A stretch of DNA of 64,000 nt from the NCBI GenBank assembly GCA_003508835.1, contig PUFA01000006.1, positions 3,906,001 through 3,970,000 on the forward strand, given 5' to 3'. This stretch comes from Eonycteris spelaea (taxonomy: Eukaryota; Chordata; Mammalia; Chiroptera; Pteropodidae). The notes beneath the pieces are model-generated. The model ran no database searches and had not been told where the DNA came from. It saw only the letters and a list, made by a program, of their open reading frames with translations. The position numbers were made by a program, and so were the translations under genes. Shown here in pieces: positions 33,045 to 45,124 of the stretch (positions are counted from its first letter, which is position 1; each line of letters opens with the position of its first letter).

Positions 33045-33200
33045 CCTTAGAGATGGGTTTATTTGAGTCTTTGGTTTGACAGAAGGGGAAACTGAAACCT
33101 GGAGGGGAATGTGATTTGTTCTCAGTCACATGGCCGAGCTGGGGTCAGACCCCAGGTCCCGCCTACCTCCTGCCATCCCACATCCTGCCCCATAGTTCTG
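33045..33200 (-). mobile_element. MIR SINE, minus strand
   Basis: 'tgacagaaggggaaactgaaacctggaggggaatgtgatttgttctcagtcacatggccgagctggggtcagaccccagg' is an antisense MIR core. Confidence 0.72.
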
Positions 33201-33470
33201 GGAGTTTGGCTATTTAAAGATCGGTGGGTAGAGATGGCCTGGTACGGAAGTAGGAGGGTGGCCCCAGCGAAGGTAAGAGGTAGGCACAGTCTGGGACAGG
33301 AGTGAGCAGGGAGGACAGGAGGAAGGCAGCGGCATGGAAGGTGGAACGCCCTTCAGACTTCCCTCCTCCTGGAACTGCCCCGAAGCCTCGGCCGATATCC
33401 AGGTTCCCAGGCCACACAGCCACCCCCAAAGGCAAGCATCGGGCCATTCAGGGTCCTGGGGCTGCGGCTC

Positions 33471-33497
<27 letters not shown>
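33471..33497. repeat. (AG)n microsatellite
   Basis: Thirteen uninterrupted AG units. Confidence 0.95.
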
Positions 33498-33501
<4 letters not shown>

Positions 33502-33639
33502 CGGTCCCCTGGGAAAAACCATTGGTCTAGGTGGACTCGGGACCTGCCAGTTTGGCAAATTCACCTGTTGCTTCTCCTGGAAAGTGAGTTCCTGACTGTG
33601 GTGATGTCAGGGCCACACCCTGGAAGGCAGGCCAGTGGT

Positions 33640-34110
33640 GGTGTGTTTATTCATTGTTATTCATCACTCATTCATTCCACATGCCAGGCACTGCACTAAT
33701 GAGCGCTGGCTGTACACAGACAGTACATGTTGTTCTTGCCCTAAAGGCGCTCGCCGTCTGCGGGTTGGAGGGACACACAGGAGGCTGACTATCTCAGTTC
33801 AGTGTAGCCGACGTTATAGAAAAGCTCTGGGTGGAGGGCCAGGAGAGAAGGGAGTTCCAGCCGGGCCCCTGGATGGTGGGAGGGACAATAAGTGGGATTG
33901 CCAGAGCTGAGCTTGCAAAGACGGGTGGGAGTTTGCCAGGCGGAGTAAGGAGGAAGACCTTCCTGAGAGCGGGGACAGTGTGAACAAGGGTTTGGAGTCT
34001 GAGGGAAAGGCAGCATGCTCAGTATTATCAAAGGGTTGACGGGCAAGGAGTGAGGGACAGCGTCAGGAGATGGGTGAGGCTGGAAGATCATGGTGACCAC
34101 ATGGGGAAGA
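33640..34110 (-). mobile_element. L2 LINE 3' region, minus strand
   Basis: 'cattcattccacatgccaggcactgcactaatgagcgctggctgtacacagacagtaca', 'ttcttgccctaaaggcgctcgccgtctg' and 'agaccttcctgagagcggggacagtgtgaacaa' give the antisense L2 order. The distal part ('gatcatggtgaccac') is weaker. Confidence 0.72.
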
Positions 34111-34629
34111 GACTAAGGACTCTGGATTTCTGATGGCGGGCAGCAAGCATGGGAAGTGGTTACAGAGCGCCACGGTGTGTGCTCATTCTGTGATAGAGAC
34201 ACAGCGCCCTGTGCAGCATGGACAGTGGACCTGGTGGCAATGGGGTGGAGAGGAGCTAATAGGTTTGAGAGACACGTAACAGAGCCAATTCACTGAAACC
34301 TTGGTGACATAGGGAATATGGAGGGTGAGGCGTCTGCAGTAGCTCCTGGACTTCTCAGGAGACCTCACGTGACATTCAAGGCCACCATGCTGAAATCAAG
34401 AGTCTGGCCCTGCGCTGTGGGCTGCTCACCTAGGACCCAGTCGTGGCACCTGCACTGGGGTGGGGCTGTGAGCTCCCATCGGTGTCCCAGGCCCTGGCTG
34501 ACACCCTGGTTTGCTGGTTCTCTCAAGAAAAACCAAGATGAGTGTGTGGATGTTGTCGGGTTGTTGATTCATCTTTACCAACACACCTACAGATATTTTC
34601 CCCTGTCACCCAGGGGTAGTCAATTGAGA

Positions 34630-35210
34630 GAACTCAGTGTTTATTCACTCATTTATTGTCACCAATTATGTTCAAGGCGCTGGGAGTGATACAGCGATGA
34701 ATCACACACATCCCAATCCTGTCCTCAAAGATTGTGTGGTTGGTCTGTGATGCCAACAAGCATTCATATGCATTGTATTCCACACACAGGGGAGAGAAGG
34801 TGCATGCCACAATAAAGAGACCAAGTGCTGTAAATGAGAGATCATTTCGGGCCTGAGAGAGTAGGGTATGGAGGGCTTTGTGGAGGAGGTGGCATATGAG
34901 CCGAGCTCACATGGAGGATGTGGTCAGATCTGGCCACAATGAAATGGAGAAAAGCATTCCAGACAGAGTGAACTACAGAGAGCCATGAGAACTCTGTGCG
35001 GGGCAGTTTGCAAGAGCAAACTAAGGGGCCATTGATGTCAGGAGCAGCCTGGCAAGTGTAGACTCCTCTCCAGGAGGAACCGTTGAAGGATTTGGGACAG
35101 GGAGGGCTATTTGGGACAGATGAGAGCTGAGTGTCAGGACAGTTTATCTGGCTTTATGGAGTGGGCGAGCACAGACACTGTTGGGTATTGGTCCAGAGAA
35201 GGGGATGGCC
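34630..35210 (-). mobile_element. L2 LINE 3' region, minus strand
   Basis: 'cactcatttattgtcaccaattatgttcaaggcgctgggagtgatacagcgatgaatca', 'aggagaaggtgcatgccacaataaag' type text, 'gtggaggaggtggcatatgagccgagctc', 'gaaaagcattccagacagagtgaact' and 'ggccattgatgtcaggagcagcctggc' follow antisense L2. It is one of the longer copies. Confidence 0.75.
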
Positions 35211-35244
35211 ATTGGCGTGTTAGTAAGGACGATGGGAAAAGAGG

Positions 35245-35470
35245 TCCTATCGATTGACACTTACTGAGGCTTTAGGCCAAGCACTGTTTAAAGCACTTAT
35301 ATGGATGAACTGACTGAGTCTCCCCCACATCCAGCAGGTAGATTCTACTGTAATTCTCATTTTACAAATCACTGAGACCCAGAGATGTTAGGTAAGTAAC
35401 CTGCTTCTGGTTATACGCTAGGAAGTGGAGGACGCAGGATTCGAACCTAAGGAGTCTGTGCTCTTAAATG
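35245..35470 (-). mobile_element. MIR SINE, nearly complete, minus strand
   Basis: 'gacacttactgaggctttaggccaagcactgtttaaagcacttatatgg', 'ctactgtaattctcattttacaaatcactgagacccagagatgttaggtaagtaacctgc', 'acgctaggaagtggaggacgcaggattcgaacctaaggagtctgtgctctt' give antisense MIR from end to end. Confidence 0.9.
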
Positions 35471-36264
35471 TCACCTAAAAATGGCTTCCCAAAGGGACTG
35501 AGCAGTTGAAAGCTGGCCCTGCCAGGGTCAGAGCCATTCCTCCTACCTGTCAGACAACCCAGAATGGCGAGGCTGTGTGGCTCTGAGGCCGACCCAGGAG
35601 CTCTGCACCCCTGTAAGTTGTGAGGGCCCCACAGGACGCGATCTGGTTCACAGATCCCAAACAGCCTACATAGAGGTAGTGACGATGTAAATAACTGATG
35701 CAATGGAAACTTTCTATGGAAAAAGGTACCCACTTGAACAGCCACAGAGTCCAAAAAAAGGAAGAACAGCAGCACAGACCCAGAGGGCTCAGCAGCGAAC
35801 AGTTTCCTTTGGCACAGCCTTTTCTGTCTGACTGAGAGACTCTGAGCTGGTGGGGTGGGGGAGGGCGGCTCTGGGCACGAGCAGGGCAGGTCAGAATCCA
35901 GACCAGAAGCTTGCCTGGGTCCCTGGAGGGCACTAGGTCACCAGCTTCCCTTCTGAGCTAAGCAGGCAGCCATGTGGGGGGTGGAAAGCAATTCTCCCTC
36001 CAAACACGCACCCGGTTTCAAAATCTCCACAGTCGGTGTTGATCCCTCTTGTCCCCACTGTGGGCAGTGGTTGAGGTTGCGGTGGTCCCTGGGGCCTCAC
36101 CCCACTTTCCTTTGTCTGTGTTCTCCCTCTGAAGAAGTCTTAGCAGTTTTGTTATGGGAGCGAGACTCTTATTTTACAAGACAAAATCAGCATAAATATA
36201 AGCAAAGCTAAAAGGTCAGAAATCGCCAAAAGAAAAAGGAGAAGGTCCTTTTTTTGGCAAGTCG

Positions 36265-36425
36265 ACTCTGTATTATTTCATTCTCGCACTGACTGACCCA
36301 GCGTATGCACCGTCGCTCCCATGTTAGAGATGAGGAAACTGAGACTCGAACTGTTAACCGGCTGTGTGAGGCCACATGACGGAGACGAGTGGTGGTGCTC
36401 GATTTTATCCAATGCCAAAGCCTGG
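36265..36425 (-). mobile_element. MIR SINE fragment, minus strand
   Basis: 'gctcccatgttagagatgaggaaactgagactcgaactgttaaccggctgtgtgaggccacatgacgg' is an antisense MIR core. Confidence 0.7.
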
Positions 36426-36429
36426 GGCT

Positions 36430-36555
36430 CTCCTGCTCTGCGCCTCCCTTTCCTTCGCTGTCAGACGGTGACAACAGACCTGGCCCTCGCGTCAGTGTGA
36501 CCGTGAGATAGCGTAGGGGCAGCACTGGCACACGGCAGGCACACAGCAGATGTGG
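36430..36555 (+). mobile_element. MIR 3'-half fragment
   Basis: 'cgctgtcagacggtgacaacag' through 'gtgaccgtgagatagcg' to 'gcagcactggcacacggcaggcacacagcagatg' resembles a MIR 3' half. It lies head-on to the minus-strand MIR before it. Confidence 0.5.
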
Positions 36556-37640
36556 TTTCCTTCTCTACTCCTCCCTCTGTCGCCACAAATTGGGGAGATG
36601 TTATGAGCCTTTCTGGGGAGGGGAGGGCGCAGCCCACGTTTGGGGCTCCTTAGGAGGAAGGATCATAATCACTGATTTTCTGGCCCATTTCCCCTGATAG
36701 ATCTGTAACACCCCGAAACAGGAGCCAGGGCTACTTTACCTTTGCACACTAGGGTCTAGCCCAGTGACAAGGAGTCTTGTCCGGGTTCACTCAGCTGGAG
36801 CTAGCTGGACCTTAAGTGTGGGCCCGTCCAGTGGGCTTTCTACTGCACGCAGCTGGGGAGACTTCCAGTGAGAGAGGGCCGCCATGAGGCGTGGTCTGGT
36901 ACAGCAGGAAACGACTCCTCTAGCCCTTGCCTGAGCCCCGGCCGCTCTCAGCACCCAGACCTCGCGCACAGCCCCTGGGGGTTCCTGTGTACCTCCTCTT
37001 CCTGCTGCTCTTTTAGACTCCTGGGCTGGGTGCCCTCCTCACATGATTCAGTGCCGCCCTCCCCCGCCCTTGAAGTGCCTGAAAACCGTGAATATTTCTT
37101 CTGCCTAATCCCAATATAGAGTTTATGGGATTGGATATTCCCGCCTATCACTAAATGGAATCCATTACCCTGCACTGGAAGTTCCTCTTTTTCGATTCTC
37201 AGTACAAATGGAAATGTGTCACCATCTTCTATTTTTGAAAACTCTGCTTTTACTGGCACACATTTCCCAGGTATTCTCAAAGCATGCCCTGTCCATAGCA
37301 AAGGCTCTGAGCTCTGTCGCCCTTCCCTCTGCTCACTTTCCTTGTTTGGGACACCTCACGACTTTATGGGAGGGGACAGCTGTGATGGAGAATGCTGCCA
37401 GGAGCTAAGAAGAATCCAGAAGCAGCCTGGTGCCTGCTATCAGCGTGTGGCAGCGGCACCAGTCTGAGGTGCAGGCGTTTGAAGCAACCGCAAGCACCCC
37501 AGGAAAGTGAGAGCCCAAAGCTTTGCCACGGGGAAGGAGGCACGAAAGCTCTCAGAGCCAACGCAAAACAGGGTCCAGGAAGAAGACAGACTGACAGAGG
37601 GAGGTGACTCGGAAGGTCTCCCACCATAACTGAAAAGGGA
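36556..37640. other. Unique non-coding sequence
   Basis: No repeat, exon or RNA gene recognised. Open frames on both strands between 36,870 and 37,640 overlap one another and look like chance frames. Confidence 0.4.
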
Positions 37641-37644
37641 CACA

Positions 37645-37870
37645 GGCATTTATTGATGGCCTCTTGTCTACTGGGTCCATACTAGATCTCTCATACACTT
37701 GGTCTCATCTGATCCACACGATGAACCCAGGGAGGAGCGATGCTCTTCGCTTTTCACTCGTGAGGAAAGGGAGGCTCGGAGAGGTGAAGTAATTCAGCTG
37801 AGGTCACACAGCTATTAATGGGTGAAACCGGCGCCAAACCCAAGTTCTTCTGATGCCAGGGCTGCCTCTC
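37645..37870 (-). mobile_element. MIR SINE, nearly complete, minus strand
   Basis: 'tttattgatggcctcttgtctactgggtccatactagatc', 'tcatctgatccacacgatgaacccaggg', 'cactcgtgaggaaagggaggctcggagaggtgaagtaattcagctgaggtcacacagctattaatgggtgaaaccggc' match antisense MIR throughout. Confidence 0.9.
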
Positions 37871-38579
37871 CATGCTATCCAGGCTGCTTCCCTGGCTTTG
37901 GATAAAGCAAGCGCGCCAGTGATTCTCCCCTCTTTCCCCTCTCAATTGCTAAGAAGCCCGGCATGATCCACCGAGATTATTCCACGTGATTCTGCCATGC
38001 ATGTTCAGAGTCTTGGATTTTCTAGTTTTCATATTGATCTACAGACCGCAATAGCAGAAACAAAAATAAAAATAGAAAGATTCATCCCACAATTTCCTGC
38101 TCCAAGCAAATCAAACTCAGCGTATCCATGTGCCGGCCCCATCTGCAGACGTCCTATTCATAGTAATGGACAGGCTACAAGTCAGGAGAGCAGCCGGGGC
38201 CTCAGAGCTGGCCTTATCTACCTTCTCCAGGGTCTGGTGTCAGCGCTGGATTCCTCTGGCTTCCTTGCCAGCCCTTGGAGAGCTGCTGTACCTGCAGCTA
38301 GTGACCCAAAGAGGCTGGCCCCTGAAGGCATCGGGGCTTTTTTTAACCCTTCACCAGCTGAACTTCCCTTATGCCGATGACAGCCCCTAGTGCCCAGGCA
38401 GGATGTGGGGTGCCCTCCCCCTGTCAGCAGAGGCCATGCTGCGATGCTTTGGTTCCACAGGGAGGACTGGCCTTCCTTCTTGTGGTTTTGGGTGGGGCCT
38501 GCAGAGGAGCTGGCCCTGGTTCTTCCTGCCCTGGGTGGGCGTCACCTTGGAAATGGGCTCCTCTTGCCCTTGTAGGCCT
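37871..38579. other. Unique non-coding sequence
   Basis: Includes an A-rich patch near 38,058-38,083 and a C-rich part near 38,380-38,560. Nothing is recognised as exon or repeat. Confidence 0.4.
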
Positions 38580-38869
38580 TCTTTGTTCAGCTGTTTTCTA
38601 AAAATAAGACACTTTTTAAAATAATTTTTAAATTAGAAAAGCGATACATGCTTGTTGTAAAAAAAAGAAAAAGAAAAAGAACAGTACAGAAACGTATAAG
38701 AAAGACAAGGCATACTTCAAATCCCATCCACTCCACGGTCCCCCTCCAAGGGCGAGCTGCCAGTTTGGTGTTTACCCTGCGGGTCCTTTATAGCATTCAC
38801 AGCCACACAGGTGTGTGTGTGTGTGTGATGTTGTTCCCCTTTTATCGCGCTGTTTCATTGAGAAGTGTG

Positions 38870-39010
38870 CTTAGCTAAGGGTGTAGGCTCCAGAGTCAGA
38901 CAGCCCAAAGGTTACCACCTGTCAGGCCTCTTAGCTAAGTCTCTTGTGGGAAATGGGGCTGGCAGTGGTACTTTCATCTAGCAGGCTGTAAGGAATAAGG
39001 GAGATCACCC
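38870..39010 (+). mobile_element. Probable MIR fragment within the L1
   Basis: 'gtaggctccagagtcagacagcccaaaggttaccacctgtcaggcctcttagctaagtctcttg' resembles the MIR 5' core, and 'agcaggctgtaaggaataaggg' its 3' half. The centre is diverged. Confidence 0.5.
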
Positions 39011-39744
39011 CCGAAAAGTGTCGAACCCCTTGTTCGACACGTAAAGTCACAACGAATCTCTGCTATTGGTCGGAGCATATATTTATTTTTTAATTAGGAA
39101 AAATTCTTGTCCCATTATTATTCCATTGGGTGGATTTATCATTGTTTACTTCTTAAACTAATTCCCTGCTGATGGATATTATATCGTTTCCAAGTTCACT
39201 GTTAAAAACGGTGCTACAGTGGTCATGTATATGTGCGCATCTGTGTGCATGTTTGTGTAAGACGACGTGTGTGTGTGTATTTGTGAAGCTGCTGGGGCAA
39301 CATAAACTTTGGCCACTCGTCTCTCACACTGGATGAAAGCTAATGAGACCAAGAATCTTTGCATATCTCTTATTAAACATTTCCATTTCTCGTGTAATGA
39401 CCTTGCTTATTTTCTTTCTTCATTTTATTAGCTGTGTGCCTTTTCTCGTTGTTTTGTGCATGCTCATTATTATTATGTTATGGCTATTGACCCTGTTTTA
39501 CACATGTTGTAAATATCTTGATCTGGCCTGTCATTCGCGTTGCAACAGTAGACGGGGCCTTTTGATATATGTAGTAAAATTTATTAACTTTTCCTTTAGG
39601 AGCACTGAGATCCAGTTCAGACTTTGAAAGTTATTTGCCAATACTAAATGATACAAATATTCTCATGGTTCTGATATTTTCATGAGTTTGTGCATATGTT
39701 TTGTTCCCAGCCTTAATCCAGATAAATTTCTGTGTGAATGTGGT

Positions 39745-39962
39745 GCACATACTCTATTTAAAACAGAATTCTCCACCCTCTCTCACTTCGTATCCCGTTT
39801 ATTGTCATACCATTTATTTTACCTGCTTGTTTGTTTCCTGTCTGCCTCCCCTGGGTAGACCCCCAACTCCGCAAAAGCAGGGACCGTTTATGTTTTGCTC
39901 ACTGCCCAGACACGGTGTCCTGTACACAGTAGGCATTTAGTAGATATTTGTTGAACGAATAG
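39745..39962 (+). mobile_element. L2 3' terminus within the L1
   Basis: 'ctgcctcccctgggtagacccccaactccgcaaaagcagggaccgtttatgttttgctcactgcccagacacggtgtcctgtacacagtaggcatttagtagatatttgttgaacgaat' is an excellent L2 3' end. L1 sequence resumes right after it. Confidence 0.87.
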
Positions 39963-41760
39963 GCAGCCAGACAGTTGCCATAGCTCTCCTGTTTAAATAG
40001 TCCATTCTTTCTCCATTAATTTGGAATTCCATCTTTGACAACCTTTTTGATCTCCTCTATCGTTATTTGTCTGTTCAGGTTTTTACCCTCTTCCTCAGTG
40101 TTAGAATTTGTCATTTTCTAGAAGATCATCAGTTTTCAAATTCATTGGCCTCAAGTTATGTGTCAAATTCTCTTTAAATAATGCTCGTGTACATGTTTCC
40201 ATTGTTCTTCGTAACACTTATTCGCGATTCTGCTCTTTGCTGCTTATCAGATCAGCCAGCAGATTTTCCATTTTGTTGGTCTCAAAACTAGAGTGTGGCT
40301 GTTGTGGCCTCTGTACTTTTGGCATTCATTTGTTTTTGTTTTCAACTTTATTCATTTCTTCCTTCTATATTATTTTGGTTTATTTTATCCTTTTGAAGCT
40401 CCCCAAGTCAGGTGCTTAATTCACCGAGTTGCCACCTTTCTCACGTTATCACAAAAGCATTTAAGGCTTGTGTTCTCCTCTAACCGCAGCTTTTGTTACA
40501 GTCCACCGATTGTTTAAAGTGGGATTCTCAAGGTTGAACATGTATAATGCTCCATAATTTCCATCCTCTTTGACTCAAGAATGAGTTAGAAAAGTATTTT
40601 TCAATTGTCACATGCGTAGGTTACTTTTTAAATTTTTGCTATTTGTTAATTTCTAATTTATTGCACTGAGAACTGAGACTATGGTGTATGTGTTGGAATT
40701 TGAGTTTTTCTTGTCTGGTACAAGGACATTTGAGAAAAGGTGTTTTCTCTGGTTCATAAATAGGTGTGAAGTTAGCCTCACTATCTTCAAATCTTCCATA
40801 GTTTTCATTGGAGGTTACTTATACTATCAAATTGTGAGTAATGGGCTCAAGATTTTGCGTTGTTTTACCTTCTCCTTGTGGTTCTAAGAATGTATTGTTT
40901 CATGTGTTTTATGCTTCTGTTGTTCAGGGTGAAGGACGGTGAAGGTTCATGATTTTTGTATCTTCTTGGAGAAGTAGACCTGTTAGCCATGTAAAATGAC
41001 CCATTTTATTCTAGTTAACATTTTTGCATTTTGGCTGATATTAGTATTGACTTTCTTGCATTCTCTTTGTTACTAGTTTGCCTTTTATGGCTTTTTGCTG
41101 TTTCTTTGATTTCAACTTTTCTTTGTCAATTTGTTTTAAGTCAGTCACTTCCAAACAGCATATGGCTCAGTTTTTTTATTTAACTTAACCCGATCTTTTG
41201 TCTTAAGTAGGGTAATTTAATTTATTCACATTCTTGTATTTATTGATATGTTTGGTCTTACCTTCTTCATCTTATTTTATGTCCTTTTTTAATGATACCT
41301 ATTTCATTCCTGTCTAGTTTTTCTTTCCTAACTCTTAATGAATTAAGCGAATTTTCTTTGTTCCTCCCCACTCCACCCCACAAACACAGTAGTTTAAAAG
41401 GCTCGTGTGTTATTTTTCTCTTTAAAATAATTACCTTTCAATAAAAAATTAAAACCCATGCTTTTCGGTTAATATCTAGAATTAAATGGTCTACTTTCCA
41501 ACAAGACGAGACCATTGTCAACATTTGTTTAGATTTGACTGTACATTTTTCTGCTTTTATTGTTCATCACTGTTTCCTATGTATCCTGTCCTGCCCTTTC
41601 TTGAATTACTTATTCTGTACAATGTTTGTTTGGTTGGAGTAATTCCTTGAGTACTTTTTTTAAAGAAAAGATAAGTGGGTGGCACACTATTTTTAGTGCC
41701 TCTCTCTTTGGCTTCGAGACTTGACTCAGTTAGAGACATCAGGGTTTTAACTCTTTCCTC

Positions 41761-42689
41761 AGAGCCCTGTCATCTTGGCTCTGTTGCCCTCTAGCAGTGG
41801 ATGTCAAGTCCAATGTCAATTTGATTCTCAAATTTTTGTAGAGACTGTCAGACATGAAGCTGAGTTTACTGCTTGCTTGGGTAAGGGGGAAGATCGCCTC
41901 CACAGAACTTTGACACGTCTGGAGGACCAGCGCAAAGTAGGGATTTGCTGAGGTTCATAAGTCTCCAAAGTGGGTTATATGGGACTGGTGGAAACAGGGA
42001 GGAGAAACTGTGAGGCTAGGCAAGGGATTCAAGACAATCTCAGAGCACAAACTGTTGCTCAAAGAGCTGATAGATCCTTCAGGAAGTTTCTGTAATGAAC
42101 AGTTAAGCCATTTACCGGGGCTAGAGTGTCCTAGAAGAAGCAAGTCGTGCTAATGAAGACAGTACAGAGTGCGGGTGGATGAATACTGTTCTCCTCTCCC
42201 TGGCCCCGCTTTAGTCTCTGGAAACATGAAGGATTTACTTATTATTCTTGGATTTCAGGCATCTCATTCAGCCTGCCCTGCCCAAGCTCCCACTGCCTCT
42301 GAATGAGTGTCCGGGTGTCTGACAGGTGGGCTTTTCCCTGCTCTTGTTGGGTGAGACTGGCTTAGCTCTGATTAGATTTTCTGTCACCCCCACTCATCTG
42401 CTTTTCCTCAGACTAGCTGACCAGCTGGTGCTACGATGGGTCTGCTCTTATTTGTACATTTCTCTCTTTATTTCAGCGGTGTTTGGTGGAGAAGAGGTAA
42501 ACAAATGGATGTAGTTAGCCATGTTGAACCTCAGGTGTGTGTGTAGCATTTCAGTGGCTAGGATGCAGGCATGTCCACCAGCTCTCTTACCTGCTTCTGG
42601 TGTTCAGGTGATGCTGGCCTCACTCATGGGTAGGAGATTGGCCGCTTACCCTTTCCACCTCATACTATCTCCTCGAGCCACACCCCCAA
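41761..42689. other. Unique non-coding sequence
   Basis: No repeat or exon recognised with confidence. Confidence 0.4.
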
Positions 42690-43155
42690 TCTGACTGCAT
42701 TACCTCACTGACTAAAATGATTCGATGACCTCACTCCACCACAAGATCAGGTCCAGGCTATCTCATATATCGAGTTCTTCCCCTGCCCAACTCTTCCCTC
42801 ATGAGCTATCACTTCCCCTCACCTCCAGTTATGTGAACAGCGTGGAATTTCTTGAACGTTTGGCCAGTTAGGGGTCTCCGGTCTACTTCCTTCATTTAAA
42901 ATATCCTTTCTCTTTCTGTCACACATTCAGACACCATCCATATGGACTACCCTCTTCTCTATGCCTTCACCATGTGGGAGCTTAGAACCAGTGATGCTGG
43001 AATGAATTTCTTTGATCCTTTGCCCCTTTTCCACCCCTAAATGTGATCCCCTTGAAGGTAGGGACGAAATCTTTGCTGTCTTTTATCCCCAGCACCTACC
43101 ACCACACCAGACCCAAAATAGGCACTGAGTGCGCATCTGTTAAATAAATAAACAA
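42690..43155 (+). mobile_element. L2 LINE 3' end
   Basis: 'aagatcaggtccaggctatctcatata', 'agacaccatccatatggactaccctcttctct', 'gatccccttgaaggtagggacgaaatctttgctgtcttttatccccagcacctaccaccacaccagacccaaaataggcactgagtgcgcatctgttaaataaataa' give a clear L2 terminus. Confidence 0.8.
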
Positions 43156-43179
43156 CCAAATTAGGTCCTAACGAGAATT

Positions 43180-43760
43180 GTTCTGCACTGACCATGAGAC
43201 ACCATACCAGGCTCTAGGGATGAGTCAGACTGACCGCCAAGGTGTGTGCAACCCACAAGGGGTGTAAGACTCCTAGAGTCTCTGTGCACAGGCACTGTCA
43301 TTTATCTTGAAAAGCACAACAGATATGCTCTGGGTATTCTAGAAAGGCAGGACTTAAGTCCAGTTTTTCAGAGCTGGCTGAGCCTTCTGAGGGAGGGTTA
43401 GGTTTGGCAGGGTAGACATGGCCGTAAGGGAAGGGAGTAGCATTTGAGCAAAAGCTCAGAAGTGGGCAATTGTGGGGGGACCGTGTTATAAAAGCGCGCA
43501 TTCTGAGAAATCAGTGTGTCTTCACTGGAAGGGATCGAGCACAGCCATTTTCAGCAATAATTAAGATCTTTTGGCGAGTGTGAGGTCAAATCTGCAGGTG
43601 ATGGAAAACTGTGGAATGGTGAAGAGCTGGGCCAACAGGACTGGGAAATGATAGGCAGCAGCCATGAGGCACTGTTTGGTGGTGTGATGCTGTTCTGGGT
43701 GTGGGACATGACTGGCTAGACTTGAGAGCAGCAAAGATGGTTAGGGGCGGGTGGAAGGGA
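43180..43760 (-). mobile_element. Diverged L2 LINE, minus strand, tail-to-tail with the previous L2
   Basis: 'gagacaccataccaggctctagggatgagtcagactgacc' begins it. 'tttgagcaaaagctcagaagtgggcaa' corresponds to the L2 'tttgagcagagacctgaa' antisense segment. The rest is weak. Confidence 0.5.
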
Positions 43761-43954
43761 GCAGAGGGACTTCAGTTACACACACATTCTGTAGAAATCA
43801 GAAGTGAGATGTAGTTGCCAAAACACTAACTATTCCAGGGCTATGTCAATAAAAAGCATGGCGCCCAAAAGAAGGAAGATGACAAAGCTCCAGGCCTGTG
43901 TGTAGATGACTCCAGACCTGGATTACCGGGTCCACTCTGGGATCATATCCATAG

Positions 43955-44185
43955 CAATTACAGCATCTGTACCACATGCCAGGCATTGGTCCAGCCTTTA
44001 TAGATATTGAATCATTAAAACCCCGGGAGGTGCTTGCCATTCTTAGCCTCCCTTTTACAGACACGGCATAGCTAAGCAACCTCCCAAAGCTGCAGAGGTA
44101 ATGAATAGAAGGGCTGGCTTGAACCCAGGCATCTCGACCCCAGAAGCCACATTCCCGCCATCACACCATACTGCTTCTAGCGGAT
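43955..44185 (-). mobile_element. MIR SINE, nearly complete, minus strand
   Basis: 'catgccaggcattggtccagcctttatagatattgaatcattaaaaccccgggaggtgcttgcc', 'cttttacagacacggcatagctaagcaacctcccaaagctgcagaggtaatgaatagaagggctggcttgaacccaggc' match antisense MIR. A separate antisense MIR scrap follows at about 44,265-44,330. Confidence 0.85.
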
Positions 44186-44518
44186 AAACCAAAGTATAGT
44201 CCCAAGAGAGCAGCATGGATGTGACATGCCACACCATACTCAACTAAAACAACTCGGGCTTTCTAGATCAGGAAGCATTTTCCTCCGTATTTTCTTATTT
44301 GATCCTTACAATAGCCCGGAAGGTTGATTACTAAAAACCGATGCGCATTCATTTGTCTATTCATCCAGTAATTGTTGTTGAGCTTCTGCATTGAGTCAGG
44401 TCTCCCTTGGCCCTGAATGCTCTGTTTTGTTTAGTGACTTGGGGAATACAATGTGCTCTTATGTCTATTATTGTATTTAATTCTTACTCATGCCTGAATA
44501 TGAGTCACTTTTGTAGGT

Positions 44519-45124
44519 TGCATTAGTTTTCTCTTGCTGTGTAACAAATTACCTCAAAATTAGTGACTTACAACAACAGTCATGTGTTAGCTCACCGTTC
44601 TATCTGTCAGAAGTCTGGCACAGAGCAGCTGGATTCTCCGCTTAGAGCTGAAATCAAGGTGCTCCCAGGCCGAGTTCTTGCCTGGCTGCTCTGGGGAAAA
44701 TCCCCCTTTTCCAGGCTTATCCTGGTTGTTGACAGAATTTGGGTTCTGTGGGTGTAGGACTGAGGCACTGTATTCTCCTGGGTGTCAGCTGGTGGGGAGC
44801 GAGGTGCTCTTAGCTCCCACATGCTGCCCTCAGGTTCTTTCCATAAGCCTCCTCCATCCTCAAGGCAGCAAATGCAAGTCAAATTCTTCTCCAGATTCTA
44901 ATCTCTATGACTTTCTCTTCTGTGACCAGCCTGGGAAAACTCTGCTTTTGAAGGGCTTTCTCATCCACGTCAAGCATATAGAATAATCTTCCTCTTTTAA
45001 GGTCAACCGTGCCCTATAACACAACCTAATCATGGGAGTAAAATCCATCATATTCACAGTTCTGGGGATCATGCAAGATGTACACACCAGGGGGACAGGA
45101 AACCAGGAGAATCTGCCTGCTATA
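44519..45124 (-). mobile_element. MLT1-type (ERVL-MaLR) LTR, minus strand
   Basis: 'tgcattagttttctcttgctgtgtaacaaattacctcaaaattagtgacttacaacaac' is the reverse complement of the MLT1 3' edge. 'gctgaaatcaaggtgctcccaggccg' and 'ggaaaatccccc' follow. 'tattcacagttctggggatcatgcaagatgtacac' and 'agaatctgcctgctata' form the other edge. TAGGT precedes it and TGGGT lies just after it, a possible decayed 5-bp target-site duplication. At about 600 bases it is longer than most MLT1 LTRs. Confidence 0.87.

Larger units (their letters stand above)
38580..41760 (-). mobile_element. Degenerate L1 (L1M/L1ME-type) LINE, minus strand, about 3 kb
   Basis: The order of segments is that of L1 read backwards. At 38,580-38,700 is the reverse complement of an L1 3' UTR ('aaattagaaaagcgatacatgcttgttgtaaaaaa'). 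At 39,140-39,260 is the antisense of the ORF2 3' region ('taattccctgctgatggatattatatcgtttccaa'). At 39,990-40,140 and 40,340-40,530 are central ORF2 segments ('tttattcatttcttccttc..', then 'gttctcctctaaccgcagcttttgttacagtcc'). At 40,980-41,300 is a more 5' segment. All reading frames are broken. A MIR and an L2 lie inside it. Exact subfamily is not resolved. Confidence 0.85.

Noticed and set aside
41780..41805. CTCF-like motif
   Set aside because: Resembles half of a CTCF site with an extra base pair; too weak to call by eye.
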